Source: Janthinobacterium sp. SUN073 (GTDB taxonomy: Bacteria > Pseudomonadota > Gammaproteobacteria > Burkholderiales > Burkholderiaceae_D). Taken from it: a DNA stretch of 64,000 nt. Below, in pieces: positions 1 through 7,049 of the stretch. The notes under the pieces are model-generated. The model ran no database searches and had not been told where the DNA came from. It worked only from the letters and a program-made list of their open reading frames with translations. The DNA is taken from contig NZ_JAPUBT010000001.1 of NCBI RefSeq assembly GCF_030397665.1, positions 1,630,781 to 1,694,780 on the forward strand. The letters run 5' to 3'. Numbering within the stretch: the first letter of the stretch is position 1; each line of letters begins with the position of its first letter. Both the position numbers and the translations under genes were made by a program.

Positions 1-57
1 TGGCTGGGCCTCGATGGCAGCCAGATCGACGGTTTGCGCGAACGCAAGGTGGTGTAA
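1..57 (+). CDS. C-terminal end of a probable CaiB/BaiF CoA-transferase (partial)
   Basis: Only the last 18 codons lie in the window, in frame 1, ending at TAA 55-57. The tail reads WLGLDGSQIDGLRERKVV. It resembles the usual ending of CaiB/BaiF family III CoA-transferases (LG-x-x-x-x-EI-x-x-LR-x-x-x-V-V), which move CoA between carboxylic acids. The assignment rests on this short tail alone. The gene faces the barstar/dapB/bamE set and is separated from it by a nested inverted repeat that may end both transcripts. Confidence 0.45.
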   Translation, partial: WLGLDGSQIDGLRERKVV

Positions 58-61
58 CTCA

Positions 62-124
62 CCCCAACGGCGGAACGGCTGGGGTCGGACCCTGAGGGTC
101 CGACCCCGGTATTTCGCCGTTGGG
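62..124. repeat. Nested inverted repeat, GGGGTCGGACCC family
   Basis: Inner arms GGGGTCGGACCC (81-92) and GGGTCCGACCCC (96-107) are perfect complements around a 3-base loop. Outer arms CCCAACGGCG (63-72) and CGCCGTTGGG (115-124) are also perfect complements. The whole element can fold into one long cruciform. It fills the gap between convergent genes. Related elements occur at 21261-21324 and 51698-51769, so this looks like a dispersed intergenic repeat. Confidence 0.8.
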
Positions 125-136
125 TTGATACGACAA

Positions 137-463
137 TTATTTCAGGGTCAACTTCAACGCCGGCTTTTCACCATAATCTTCATAGCGCTCATTGATGCCG
201 GCGATACAGAAGGTGATTTCTTCCAGCAAGTCCGGCGCCTGCGCCTTCATTGCCTCCGCATCCTGCACGACGATTTCCAGCACTTCGTTCGGTTTCAAAC
301 GGAACTGCGTCATGTTTTCGTCGTCACGCAGATAACTGAGGCAATCGACCCAGGCATCCATGCTGTTGCCGTAGAACGCGGGGAAACCGAAGGCTGGCAC
401 GCATTGCGCGTGAAAGCTCGCTTCGTCGGTGATGTCTTTTCCATTCAGGATGGCAGTGGCCAT
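137..463 (-). CDS. Barstar-family protein (orphan RNase inhibitor-like)
   Basis: A 108-aa protein starting at ATG 463 (MATAILNGKDITDEASFHAQ), preceded by GAGGAA at good spacing. The N-terminal strand, the helix, and the segment FPAFYGNSMDAWVDCLSYL are typical of barstar-like proteins, in which this region forms the RNase-blocking surface. Family members inhibit barnase-type ribonucleases or act as immunity proteins. No barnase-like gene lies nearby. It follows dapB with an 8-bp gap on the same strand and is probably co-transcribed. What it inhibits, or whether it still inhibits anything, cannot be told from the sequence. Confidence 0.8.
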   Translation of the reverse strand: MATAILNGKDITDEASFHAQCVPAFGFPAFYGNSMDAWVDCLSYLRDDENMTQFRLKPNEVLEIVVQDAEAMKAQAPDLLEEITFCIAGINERYEDYGEKPALKLTLK

Positions 464-471
464 GATCTTCC

Positions 472-1281
472 TCAGTTCTTCAGCGACAGCACGTCCTGCA
501 TGTCGAACAGGCCGGTCGGCTTGTCGGCCAGGAAACGCGCGGCGCGCAGGGCGCCGTGGGCGTAGGTGACGCGGCTGCTCGACTTGTGGCTGATCTCGAT
601 GCGCTCGCCGATGCCGGCAAACAGCACCGTATGGTCGCCGACGATATCGCCGCCGCGGATGGTGGCAAAGCCGATGGTCGACGGATCGCGTTCGCCCGTC
701 ACGCCTTCGCGGCCGTACACGGCGCATTCCTTCAGGTCGCGGCCCAGGGCGCCGGCCACTACTTCACCCATTTGCAGGGCGGTGCCAGATGGCGCGTCGA
801 CCTTGTGGCGGTGGTGCGCTTCGATGATTTCAATGTCATAGCCTTCGGACAGGCTTTTCGCCGCCAGTTCCAGCAACTTCATGGTGACATTCACGCCCAC
901 GCTCATGTTCGGCGCGAACATGATGGCCGTCTTTTCGGCGGCGGCGGCAATGGCCGCCTTGCCCGCGTCATCGAAGCCGGTGGTGCCGATGATCATCTTG
1001 ATGCCATGCTCGGCGCAGTACGCCAGGTGCTGCAAGGTGCCTTCGGGACGCGTGAAGTCGATCAGGTAATCGGCGCCGGCCAGGCCGGTGGCCAGGTCGG
1101 ACTCGATCAGCACGCCGGCAGGCTTGCCCAGAAAGGCGGCGGCGTCCTGGCCGACGGACGGCGAGCCAGCGCGGTCGAGCGCACCGGCCAGCACGGCGTC
1201 GGGCGCGTTGCTGACGGCTTCGATCAGGATATGGCCCATGCGGCCGCTGGCGCCAGCGATGGCGATTTTCAGTTCAGTCAT
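472..1281 (-). CDS. dapB: 4-hydroxy-tetrahydrodipicolinate reductase
   Basis: 269 aa, the usual family length. DapB reduces 4-hydroxy-tetrahydrodipicolinate with NAD(P)H in the cytoplasm, in lysine and meso-diaminopimelate synthesis, and so supplies peptidoglycan precursor. The N-terminus has the dinucleotide-binding loop GASGRMG (about residues 9-15). The catalytic/substrate motif [15 protein letters not shown] lies around residue 155. It sits 19 bp downstream of bamE on the same strand, so bamE-dapB-barstar probably form one transcript. Confidence 0.97.
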   Translation of the reverse strand: MTELKIAIAGASGRMGHILIEAVSNAPDAVLAGALDRAGSPSVGQDAAAFLGKPAGVLIESDLATGLAGADYLIDFTRPEGTLQHLAYCAEHGIKMIIGTTGFDDAGKAAIAAAAEKTAIMFAPNMSVGVNVTMKLLELAAKSLSEGYDIEIIEAHHRHKVDAPSGTALQMGEVVAGALGRDLKECAVYGREGVTGERDPSTIGFATIRGGDIVGDHTVLFAGIGERIEISHKSSSRVTYAHGALRAARFLADKPTGLFDMQDVLSLKN

Positions 1282-1300
1282 TTTATTCTCTTACAGCAAC

Positions 1301-2008
1301 TTATTTGGTGGGTTCGGCAGTGGGTGCAGGCTCGGCGGCAGGGATCGTTGCAGGTGCGGGTGCAACGTCAGGCTTGCTCACGGGAATGGCAGGCGCGGCA
1401 TCGGCCGGCACGGGCACGGCGCTCGGCGCCACGGGCGACGGCATGGCGGCGGCAGGCACGTCGGCCTTGGCGACCTTGGCGAACGGCGACGGACCGGCGA
1501 TGCGGTCGATGTACTCTTTCTCCGTCGGCAAGTTGCCGCCTTCGAAACGGGCCACTTTGCCTTCTTTATCAAAGAACACAACCACGCGGCTGCTGGTGGT
1601 TTCGCCACTGCCCCGTGCCAGGCGGAATGGGTAATCCCAGCGGTCGGCATGGAAGATATCGGTCAGCAGGGAAGTGCCGAGGACGAAACGCACCTGATCG
1701 CGCGTCATGCCCACTTTCAACTGGGCCAGCATCTCTTCGGAGACAAAGTTGCCTTGTTGAATGTCAGGACGATACGGCGAGAAAAACCACATGAATTTTT
1801 GCAGCGGCGTCACCGTGGTGGTCTGCGCACCTTTTTCCGGAACGACTTCCTGGCCTTCCTTGAGCGTCACCGCTGGCTTTTCGCCAAGGATGCCGCGGCT
1901 GGCGCAGCCGGACATGACCAGCGCGACACAGACCATGCCTGCCACGACTGGTGCTCGAAATGAAATACGGTGCCAGAGAGATGGCAATACAGCCGGTGTT
2001 ACGCGCAT
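1301..2008 (-). CDS. bamE: Outer membrane assembly lipoprotein BamE (SmpA/OmlA)
   Basis: 235 aa from ATG 2008, chosen because GAGGT lies just upstream and it gives a clean lipoprotein signal: basic N-terminus, hydrophobic stretch and lipobox VMSGC with Cys at about 35. The SmpA/OmlA domain (about 75-160) includes KVGMTRDQVRFVLGTSLL and DRWDYPF. BamE is an outer-membrane lipoprotein subunit of the BAM beta-barrel insertase. The Ala/Pro-rich tail of about 60 residues makes it longer than E. coli BamE (113 aa); such tails are common in betaproteobacteria. The divergent pairing with fur is the classic omlA-fur arrangement. Confidence 0.95.
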   Translation of the reverse strand: MRVTPAVLPSLWHRISFRAPVVAGMVCVALVMSGCASRGILGEKPAVTLKEGQEVVPEKGAQTTTVTPLQKFMWFFSPYRPDIQQGNFVSEEMLAQLKVGMTRDQVRFVLGTSLLTDIFHADRWDYPFRLARGSGETTSSRVVVFFDKEGKVARFEGGNLPTEKEYIDRIAGPSPFAKVAKADVPAAAMPSPVAPSAVPVPADAAPAIPVSKPDVAPAPATIPAAEPAPTAEPTK

Positions 2009-2070
2009 AAATGACCTCAATTGGATGAACAAAACGCCAGGAGTGACCGGCCTGCCAAAAAATGCATATT

Positions 2071-2100
2071 TTGGCACTCCCCGACAAAACGCTATATGAT
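2071..2100 (+). promoter_or_regulatory. Predicted sigma70 promoter for fur
   Basis: A -35 TTGGCA (2071-2076) and a -10 TATGAT (2095-2100) are separated by 18 bp and lie 31 bp upstream of the fur start codon, in the bamE/fur divergent region. Both hexamers are close to consensus. The motif is seen directly; promoter activity is inferred. Confidence 0.6.
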
Positions 2101-2131
2101 AAAGCACCTGACCCACATATGAGCAACAAAC

Positions 2132-2563
2132 ATGAGTAACAATCCTAGTGATCTCAAGGCAAGCGGCCTGAAAGCCACCCTGCCACGCCTGAAGATACTC
2201 GATATCTTCCAGAGTAGCCCGGTACGCCACCTGACAGCGGAAGACGTCTATAAAATTCTGCTGGCCGACAATATGGATGTCGGTTTGGCAACTGTCTACC
2301 GTGTCCTGACGCAGTTTGAACAGGCAGGCTTGCTCAACCGCAACCATTTTGAAACCGGCAAGGCAATTTTCGAACTCAACGAAGGTTCCCACCACGACCA
2401 TCTGGTGTGCCTCGACTGTGGCCGGGTCGAAGAATTCTTCGACGAAGAGATCGAAATCCGCCAGCAAAAAGTGGCTGAAGAGCGCGGCTTCAAGATCGCC
2501 GAACACGCCTTGGCCATCTACGGCAACTGCATCAAGACGGCTTGCCCGCATAAAACCGCCTGA
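2132..2563 (+). CDS. fur: Ferric uptake regulator
   Basis: 143 aa. Fur is a dimeric, Fe2+-dependent transcriptional repressor of iron-uptake genes. An N-terminal winged helix (about 15-80) contains the recognition helix with [18 protein letters not shown]. The metal/dimerisation domain follows, with HHDH (87-90), the Zn-binding pair CLDC (Cys93, Cys96) and C-terminal Cys residues in NCIKTACPH. It is divergent from bamE and convergent with hrcA. Its likely targets in this window are the feo, bfd-tonB and piuC/bfr promoters at 50-53 kb. Confidence 0.97.
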   Translation: MSNNPSDLKASGLKATLPRLKILDIFQSSPVRHLTAEDVYKILLADNMDVGLATVYRVLTQFEQAGLLNRNHFETGKAIFELNEGSHHDHLVCLDCGRVEEFFDEEIEIRQQKVAEERGFKIAEHALAIYGNCIKTACPHKTA

Positions 2564-2568
2564 CGCTT

Positions 2569-2595
2569 GCCGGCCGCTCCCACGGGGCGGCTGGC
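2569..2595. terminator. Hairpin between convergent fur and hrcA
   Basis: The imperfect stem GCCGGCCGC/GCGGCTGGC lies between the two facing stop codons. Neither side has a T-run, so at most it is a weak bidirectional terminator or a transcript-end stabiliser. Confidence 0.3.
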
Positions 2596-2611
2596 ACGGC
2601 ATGGAGCGGCA

Positions 2612-3628
2612 TCAATGATGGCTGAGTGCGCTCGACAGTAATTTAGCCGTAATATCGACGATCGGAATGACGCGCTCGTAAGCCATGCGCGTCGGTCCGA
2701 TCACTCCCAACGTTCCCACGATCTTGCCGTTGACCTCATACGGCGCCGTCACCACGCTCATCTCATCCATCGGCACCAGGTTCGATTCGCCGCCGATGAA
2801 AATCTGCACGCCCGTCGCCTTGCTCGACACGTCGAGCAGCTGCATCAAGCCCGTCTTTTGCTCGAACATGTCGAACATCTGGCGCAGCGAATGCATATTC
2901 GATGACAGATCGCTCACGCTGAGCAAGTTGCGTTCGCCGGAGATCACCATGTCGTCGCTATGGTCGGCCATCGCTTCGCTGCCCGCTTCCACGGCCGCCT
3001 GCATCAGGCTGCCCATGTCATCGCGCAGCTGGCGCAGTTCGCCCTGCAGGCGCACGCGTACGGCGTCGAATGACAGGCCGCCATAGTTCTGGTTGATGTA
3101 ATTGGCCGATTGCACCAGTTGTGTCGGCGTATAGTCAGCCTCCGTCAGCAATAAACGGTTCTGCACGTCACCGCCGGGGGCAACGATGACGAGCAGGATG
3201 CGCTTTTCGGACAGGCGCAGGAATTCGATTTGCTGGAACACGGATTCGCGGCGCGGACTGAGCACGACGCCGGCAAACTGCGACAGCGACGACAGCATCT
3301 GCGCCGCGTTGGCGATGGTTTTTTGCGGCTGCGGCGTCTGCAGACGCATGCGCGATTCCACCATATGCTCGTCCAGGTGCCGGACGGTCAGCAAGGTGTC
3401 GACAAAGATGCGGTAGCCGCGCGGCGTGGGGATGCGTCCGGCCGATGTGTGCGGACTGGACACATAACCGAGTTCTTCCAGGTCGGCCATGATGTTGCGG
3501 ATCGTGGCCGGCGACAGGTCCAGGCCTGAAATTTTCGACAGGGCGCGCGAACCGACCGGCAGGCCGTCGGCGATATATCGCTCGACCAGGGCTTTCAGCA
3601 GTGTTTGGGCACGTGTATCGAGTTGCAT
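2612..3628 (-). CDS. hrcA: Heat-inducible transcription repressor HrcA
   Basis: 338 aa. HrcA represses class I heat-shock genes (groESL, dnaK) by binding CIRCE elements and depends on GroEL for activity. The N-terminal winged helix (about 1-75) contains [20 protein letters not shown] and the segment [17 protein letters not shown]. The GAF-like and dimerisation domains follow. No CIRCE copy was seen near the gene, so autoregulation through CIRCE is not supported here. It is convergent with fur. Confidence 0.96.
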   Translation of the reverse strand: MQLDTRAQTLLKALVERYIADGLPVGSRALSKISGLDLSPATIRNIMADLEELGYVSSPHTSAGRIPTPRGYRIFVDTLLTVRHLDEHMVESRMRLQTPQPQKTIANAAQMLSSLSQFAGVVLSPRRESVFQQIEFLRLSEKRILLVIVAPGGDVQNRLLLTEADYTPTQLVQSANYINQNYGGLSFDAVRVRLQGELRQLRDDMGSLMQAAVEAGSEAMADHSDDMVISGERNLLSVSDLSSNMHSLRQMFDMFEQKTGLMQLLDVSSKATGVQIFIGGESNLVPMDEMSVVTAPYEVNGKIVGTLGVIGPTRMAYERVIPIVDITAKLLSSALSHH

Positions 3629-3690
3629 GGTGTCTTAGGTAAGCAAATATTCTTTAAACAAGCATATTGTTAATCAAGCGGCAACAACAG

Positions 3691-3734
3691 CGGCCGAACG
3701 TGCAGTAACAGCACCTATTATGCACGTTCGCCCG
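3691..3734. repeat. Inverted repeat between hrcA and the HAD gene
   Basis: CGGCCGAACGTGCA (3691-3704) and TGCACGTTCGCCCG (3721-3734) are complementary in 13 of 14 positions around a 16-base loop. It lies between the HAD gene's stop and the hrcA start (both minus strand). No T-run follows, so it may be a regulator-binding site ahead of hrcA or a factor-independent pause rather than a standard terminator. Confidence 0.6.
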
Positions 3735-3745
3735 ACCAGCGGCGA

Positions 3746-4471
3746 TCAATCTTCCAGCTGGCCTTGCAGCCACAGCAGCAATTCATCAAAGTTGGCGCAA
3801 ATGGCGTCGGGCTGCACGCCGGCGGCCAGGTGGGCATCGCTGCCCTTGCGGTTCATCCATACGGCACGCATGCCCGCGCCTTGCGCTCCCGTCACGTCGA
3901 AATACAGGTCGTCGCCCACATACACGGCTTCATGCGGGGCCACTTCCAGCGCGGCGCAGGCGGCCAGGAAGATGCTGGCATCGGGCTTGGCCACGCCAAA
4001 GTCGCTGGCGGCGATCGATACCTTGAAATGCTGCGCCAGGCCGATAATTTCAAGGTCCGCATTGCCATTCGAGATCGAGCCGAGCAGCATGCGCTGGCGC
4101 ATCCAGGCCAGGCCAGGCAAGACGTCATCATACGGCTGGACGCGGTTGCGCGCGGCCAGGAAGTGCGCGATGGCCTGCTCGACCAAGGCGGCATCCTCGC
4201 CAGCGGTCTCGAAGGCGGCCAGCAGGCCAGCGCGACGCAACTCGATCAAATTGCCATGAAAATGCGGTTGCGCATTGAGCATGGCCAGACGGTGCTGGCG
4301 CAGCACCTCGATGGAAAATTGCTGCGCCACCCTGGGCGCATGCGCGGCCAGCCAGTCGTGCAACAGGGTTTCGGCGGCGGCAATCACGGGCGCGATGGGC
4401 CACAAGGTATCGTCAAGATCGAACAGGATGGCCTTGGGTGGCACGGCGGGTTTTACAGGGGCAAGGGACAT
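3746..4471 (-). CDS. HAD-superfamily hydrolase
   Basis: 241 aa from ATG 4471. It is a cytoplasmic phosphatase-type enzyme of the haloacid dehalogenase superfamily. Motif I is FDLDDTLW, with nucleophile Asp18 and acid/base Asp20. Motif II is the Ser of LGSISNGNA. Motif III is the Lys of AKPDASIF, and motif IV is VYVGDDLYFDVTGAQGAG. The helical cap lies between motifs I and II. The substrate cannot be told; YjjG-like nucleotidase or phosphoglycolate-type activities are possible. A longer ORF upstream of this start lacks protein-like sequence and was not used. Confidence 0.85.
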   Translation of the reverse strand: MSLAPVKPAVPPKAILFDLDDTLWPIAPVIAAAETLLHDWLAAHAPRVAQQFSIEVLRQHRLAMLNAQPHFHGNLIELRRAGLLAAFETAGEDAALVEQAIAHFLAARNRVQPYDDVLPGLAWMRQRMLLGSISNGNADLEIIGLAQHFKVSIAASDFGVAKPDASIFLAACAALEVAPHEAVYVGDDLYFDVTGAQGAGMRAVWMNRKGSDAHLAAGVQPDAICANFDELLLWLQGQLED

Positions 4472-4715
4472 GGGACTCACGGTGGTTGCTGCGCCACGAT
4501 GCGCAGGCTGCATGTATTGTCGCACTGATCGCCGCAGCAGGCATGGCTGCGCCCCCGTGAAATGGGGCCGGGCCAGCGCTTCCCGGCGAAAAATTGTTAC
4601 AGGGTGATACAAGGCAAGATCATTCGGCTTGCCAGATAGACTAAAATAGGCGCCATTCCAATGCGGCGCCAGCGTCCGCGTTGCGCTACCCAACCTAATT
4701 CGTTTTGGAGAATGT

Positions 4716-5315
4716 ATGAAAAATTTGTACCTGCGCTCGATGCTGGCGGCGGCTTGCGCCGTCACACTGGCAGCTTGCGGCGGCAGCGGCGGCAACCTGT
4801 ATCTGAGTGGCCAAGTCTCCAATCTGGCAAAAGAGGGACTGATTCTGCTGAATGATGGCGAACGCTTGTCCGTTCCTGCGGGCCAGTCCTCCTTTGTTTT
4901 CACCAAGCTGGTCAAGACCGATGACCGCTACGATATCACCATCGCGCAGCAGCCAAAGGGCGCCGTTTGCAGCATTACCAACGGCAGCGGCAAGGCAACA
5001 AGCTATTCCGCGAGCACGGCCGTGGTGAGCTGCCAGACCAATACCTACCCGCTGAGCGGCACGATCACGGGCCTGACCGCTGGCGGCTTGCGCCTGGTGA
5101 TGGGCCCTAACGGCACCAGCCCCCTGGCTAACACCGGCTCCTACAAATTCGATGCGGTAGCTGACGGCGCCCCATACGGCATTTCCATACTGACTCAGCC
5201 GACGGGCCTGAAGTGCCGTTTCCAGGGCTCCACCAGTGCCGATGGCAGCGATACGGTCGGCACGATGGGCTCTGCCCCCACGACCGCGGCCACACTCGAC
5301 TGCACGCCGCAGTAA
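4716..5315 (+). CDS. Two-repeat lipoprotein, tandem paralogue 1
   Basis: 199 aa. A lipoprotein signal ends in LAAC (Cys about 21), so the protein is probably anchored in the outer membrane. The mature part has two repeats of about 85 residues of the form L-x-G-x-x-x-x-L-x-x-x-GL-x-L, then a G-x-x-S(F/Y)-x-F stretch, then Q-P-x-G-x-x-C, ending in a second Cys. The two Cys per repeat could form a disulfide. Similar repeats occur in large surface proteins of this family of bacteria (recalled, not searched). Function is unknown. The paralogue follows 36 bp downstream. Confidence 0.8.
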   Translation: MKNLYLRSMLAAACAVTLAACGGSGGNLYLSGQVSNLAKEGLILLNDGERLSVPAGQSSFVFTKLVKTDDRYDITIAQQPKGAVCSITNGSGKATSYSASTAVVSCQTNTYPLSGTITGLTAGGLRLVMGPNGTSPLANTGSYKFDAVADGAPYGISILTQPTGLKCRFQGSTSADGSDTVGTMGSAPTTAATLDCTPQ

Positions 5316-5351
5316 TCCTTGCGATCCGTCACCTATTTTTTGGAGAAATAC

Positions 5352-5936
5352 ATGAAGTTATCCTGCTTGCGCCCACTCGCCGCGCTGCTGCTGACCCTGG
5401 GACTGGCCGCTTGCGGTGGCAAGGCCTCGTATGATGTCAGCGGCTCCATCAGCAACTTGAACAACAATGGCCTGATCCTGGCCAACGGCGGGGAGGAACT
5501 CCCGATTCCAGCCGGCCAGACCTCGTTTACCTTTAAAAAACGCATCGACTATGGCACCGACTACAACATCACCTTCAAGCAACAACCGGCCCATATGACT
5601 TGCGGCATCAATGGTGGCTCCGGTTCGGCTGGCCATTACATCAACATCAGCGCCGCTGTTTTTTGCTCACAAAACACGTATAGCGTGGGCGGCACGATTT
5701 CCGGCCTGACAGTAGAAGGCTTGGTGTTGATTAACGGCAGTACAACCACCACGGTGGCCAAGGATGCCACGAGCTTTACCTTGAACGGCCCTGTCGCCGA
5801 TGGCGCCACCTATAACGTCACCGTCTCCCCCACCCAGCCGAAAGGCCTGTTGTGCGTCGTACAGCCAGGCACAGGCGTCGGCACGATGGGCGAAGCGAAT
5901 GTGACGACAGTGAAGATCGCCTGTAATCCGGTCTGA
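5352..5936 (+). CDS. Two-repeat lipoprotein, tandem paralogue 2
   Basis: 194 aa from ATG 5352, preceded by TGGAGAAATAC. Signal peptide with lipobox LAAC (Cys about 20). The same two-repeat layout as its upstream neighbour: SYDVSGSISNLNNNGLIL and TYSVGGTISGLTVEGLVL begin the two repeats, and each ends with a Cys pair. The shared architecture and adjacency indicate tandem duplication. Likely a cell-surface or periplasm-facing Ig-like lipoprotein; no enzymatic motif is visible. Confidence 0.8.
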   Translation: MKLSCLRPLAALLLTLGLAACGGKASYDVSGSISNLNNNGLILANGGEELPIPAGQTSFTFKKRIDYGTDYNITFKQQPAHMTCGINGGSGSAGHYINISAAVFCSQNTYSVGGTISGLTVEGLVLINGSTTTTVAKDATSFTLNGPVADGATYNVTVSPTQPKGLLCVVQPGTGVGTMGEANVTTVKIACNPV

Positions 5937-5947
5937 GTTGTGGGAAC

Positions 5948-5968
5948 GGTAGCCGCCATGCGGCTACC
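5948..5968. repeat. Perfect hairpin after the second lipoprotein gene
   Basis: GGTAGCCGC (5948-5956) and GCGGCTACC (5960-5968) are perfect 9-bp arms with a CAT loop, 11 bp past the stop codon. No T-run follows. It may protect the mRNA 3' end or assist termination. Confidence 0.5.
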
Positions 5969-6031
5969 TGGAAGAGATATCACCAAAACATATAGTTGAT
6001 ATTCTAAAGATAAATTGGAGTTATATGTGGC

Positions 6032-6110
6032 GATGCAGCATAATGCATCTGTCTCCTCCAACTCTTCCAAGAATTGGATTTAGCCCGCTTTTACCAGCGG
6101 GCTTTTTTTT
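6032..6110 (+). ncRNA. Candidate small regulatory RNA with anti-SD loop
   Basis: A stretch of about 78 nt has the layout of a trans-acting sRNA. Stem 1 is GATGCA (6032-6037) with TGCATC (6044-6049). An unpaired TCTCCTCC (6052-6059) is complementary to Shine-Dalgarno sequences. Stem 2 is TCCAA/TTGGA (6066-6070, 6074-6078). A Rho-independent terminator follows, GCCCGCT/AGCGGGC plus T8 (6083-6110). Upstream are TTGATA (5996-6001) and TTATAT (6021-6026), 19 bp apart, which would start transcription near 6033. The structure is seen; expression and function are inferred. The alternative is a processed 3' end of the lipoprotein mRNA. Confidence 0.5.
6083..6110 (+). terminator. Rho-independent terminator
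   Basis: GCCCGCT (6083-6089), loop TTTACC, AGCGGGC (6096-6102), then eight T. It ends the lipoprotein pair or the candidate sRNA, just before the converging mmsB stop codon at 6124. Confidence 0.85.
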
Positions 6111-6123
6111 GCCCAAAAATTCC

Positions 6124-7026
6124 TCAGACAGTCTTGTTCAAGCCCGGCTGCAGCATGTGCACGATGCTGGAGAAATCCTGCTGCGCATAACCGGCTTGCG
6201 CATGCATCTGGTACAGCTGGCGCACCAGGCCACCCAGTGGCGTGGGCGCGTTTGCCGACAGGGCCGACTGCTGCGCCAGGCCCAGGTCTTTCAGCATCAG
6301 CGCCGTGCCGAAGCCGCCCGTGTAATTGCGCGACGCGGGCGTACCGTCCATGACGCCGGGCCACGGGTTGTACACTTCCAGGGTCCAGTTGCGGCCCGAA
6401 CTCTTGGCCATGATGTCGGACAGCACTTTCGGATCGAGGCCATGCGCCACGCCCAGGTTCAGCGCCTCGGCCGTACCGGCCATCAAAATACCCAGCAGCA
6501 TGTTGTTGCAAATCTTTGCCACCTGGCCTGCGCCGGCCTCGCCCGCATGGAAAATGTTCTTGCCCATCTTTTCCAGCAAGGGCCGCGCCTGCTGCAAGGC
6601 CGCTACGCTACCACCGACGATGAAGGTGAGGGTGCCGGCCGCCGCGCCCGCCGTGCCGCCCGAGACGGGCGCATCGATCATGGCAAAACCCCGCTCGCTG
6701 GCTGCCTGCGCCACCTGGCGCGCCACATCGGCGGCGATAGTGCTGCAATCGATAAACAGGGCGCCGGGCTTGGCCGAATCGAGCACGCCCCCTGCGCCCA
6801 GGTACAGTTCCTGCACGTGCTTGTTGGCTGGCAGCATGGTGATGACGGCATCGGCCGTCTGCACGGCCGCGCTGGCGGATGCGGCCGCCGTGGCGCCTGC
6901 TTCGACCAGCGACGCCACTGCCGCTGGTGCCAGGTCGAACACGGAGACGTGGAAGCCAGCGGCCACCAGATTGCGGGCCATCGGTGCACCCATGTTGCCC
7001 AGGCCGATAAAAGCGATATGTTGCAT
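6124..7026 (-). CDS. mmsB: 3-hydroxyisobutyrate dehydrogenase
   Basis: 300 aa. Oxidises 3-hydroxyisobutyrate to methylmalonate semialdehyde with NAD+, the penultimate step of valine degradation. It has the N-terminal Rossmann motif GLGNMGAPMA (about 7-16), the substrate segment DAPVSGGTAGA (about 118-128) and the catalytic-Lys region GQVAKICNNMLLG (about 165-177). It is the last gene of the mms operon, 23 bp after the hydrolase gene that supplies its substrate. Confidence 0.95.
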   Translation of the reverse strand: MQHIAFIGLGNMGAPMARNLVAAGFHVSVFDLAPAAVASLVEAGATAAASASAAVQTADAVITMLPANKHVQELYLGAGGVLDSAKPGALFIDCSTIAADVARQVAQAASERGFAMIDAPVSGGTAGAAAGTLTFIVGGSVAALQQARPLLEKMGKNIFHAGEAGAGQVAKICNNMLLGILMAGTAEALNLGVAHGLDPKVLSDIMAKSSGRNWTLEVYNPWPGVMDGTPASRNYTGGFGTALMLKDLGLAQQSALSANAPTPLGGLVRQLYQMHAQAGYAQQDFSSIVHMLQPGLNKTV

Positions 7027-7049
7027 TTTTAGAGTCTCCTGTTGTTCTT

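Noticed and set aside
3629..3745. CIRCE element upstream of hrcA
   Set aside because: The TTAGCACTC-N9-GAGTGCTAA pattern is not present; only an unrelated inverted repeat was found.
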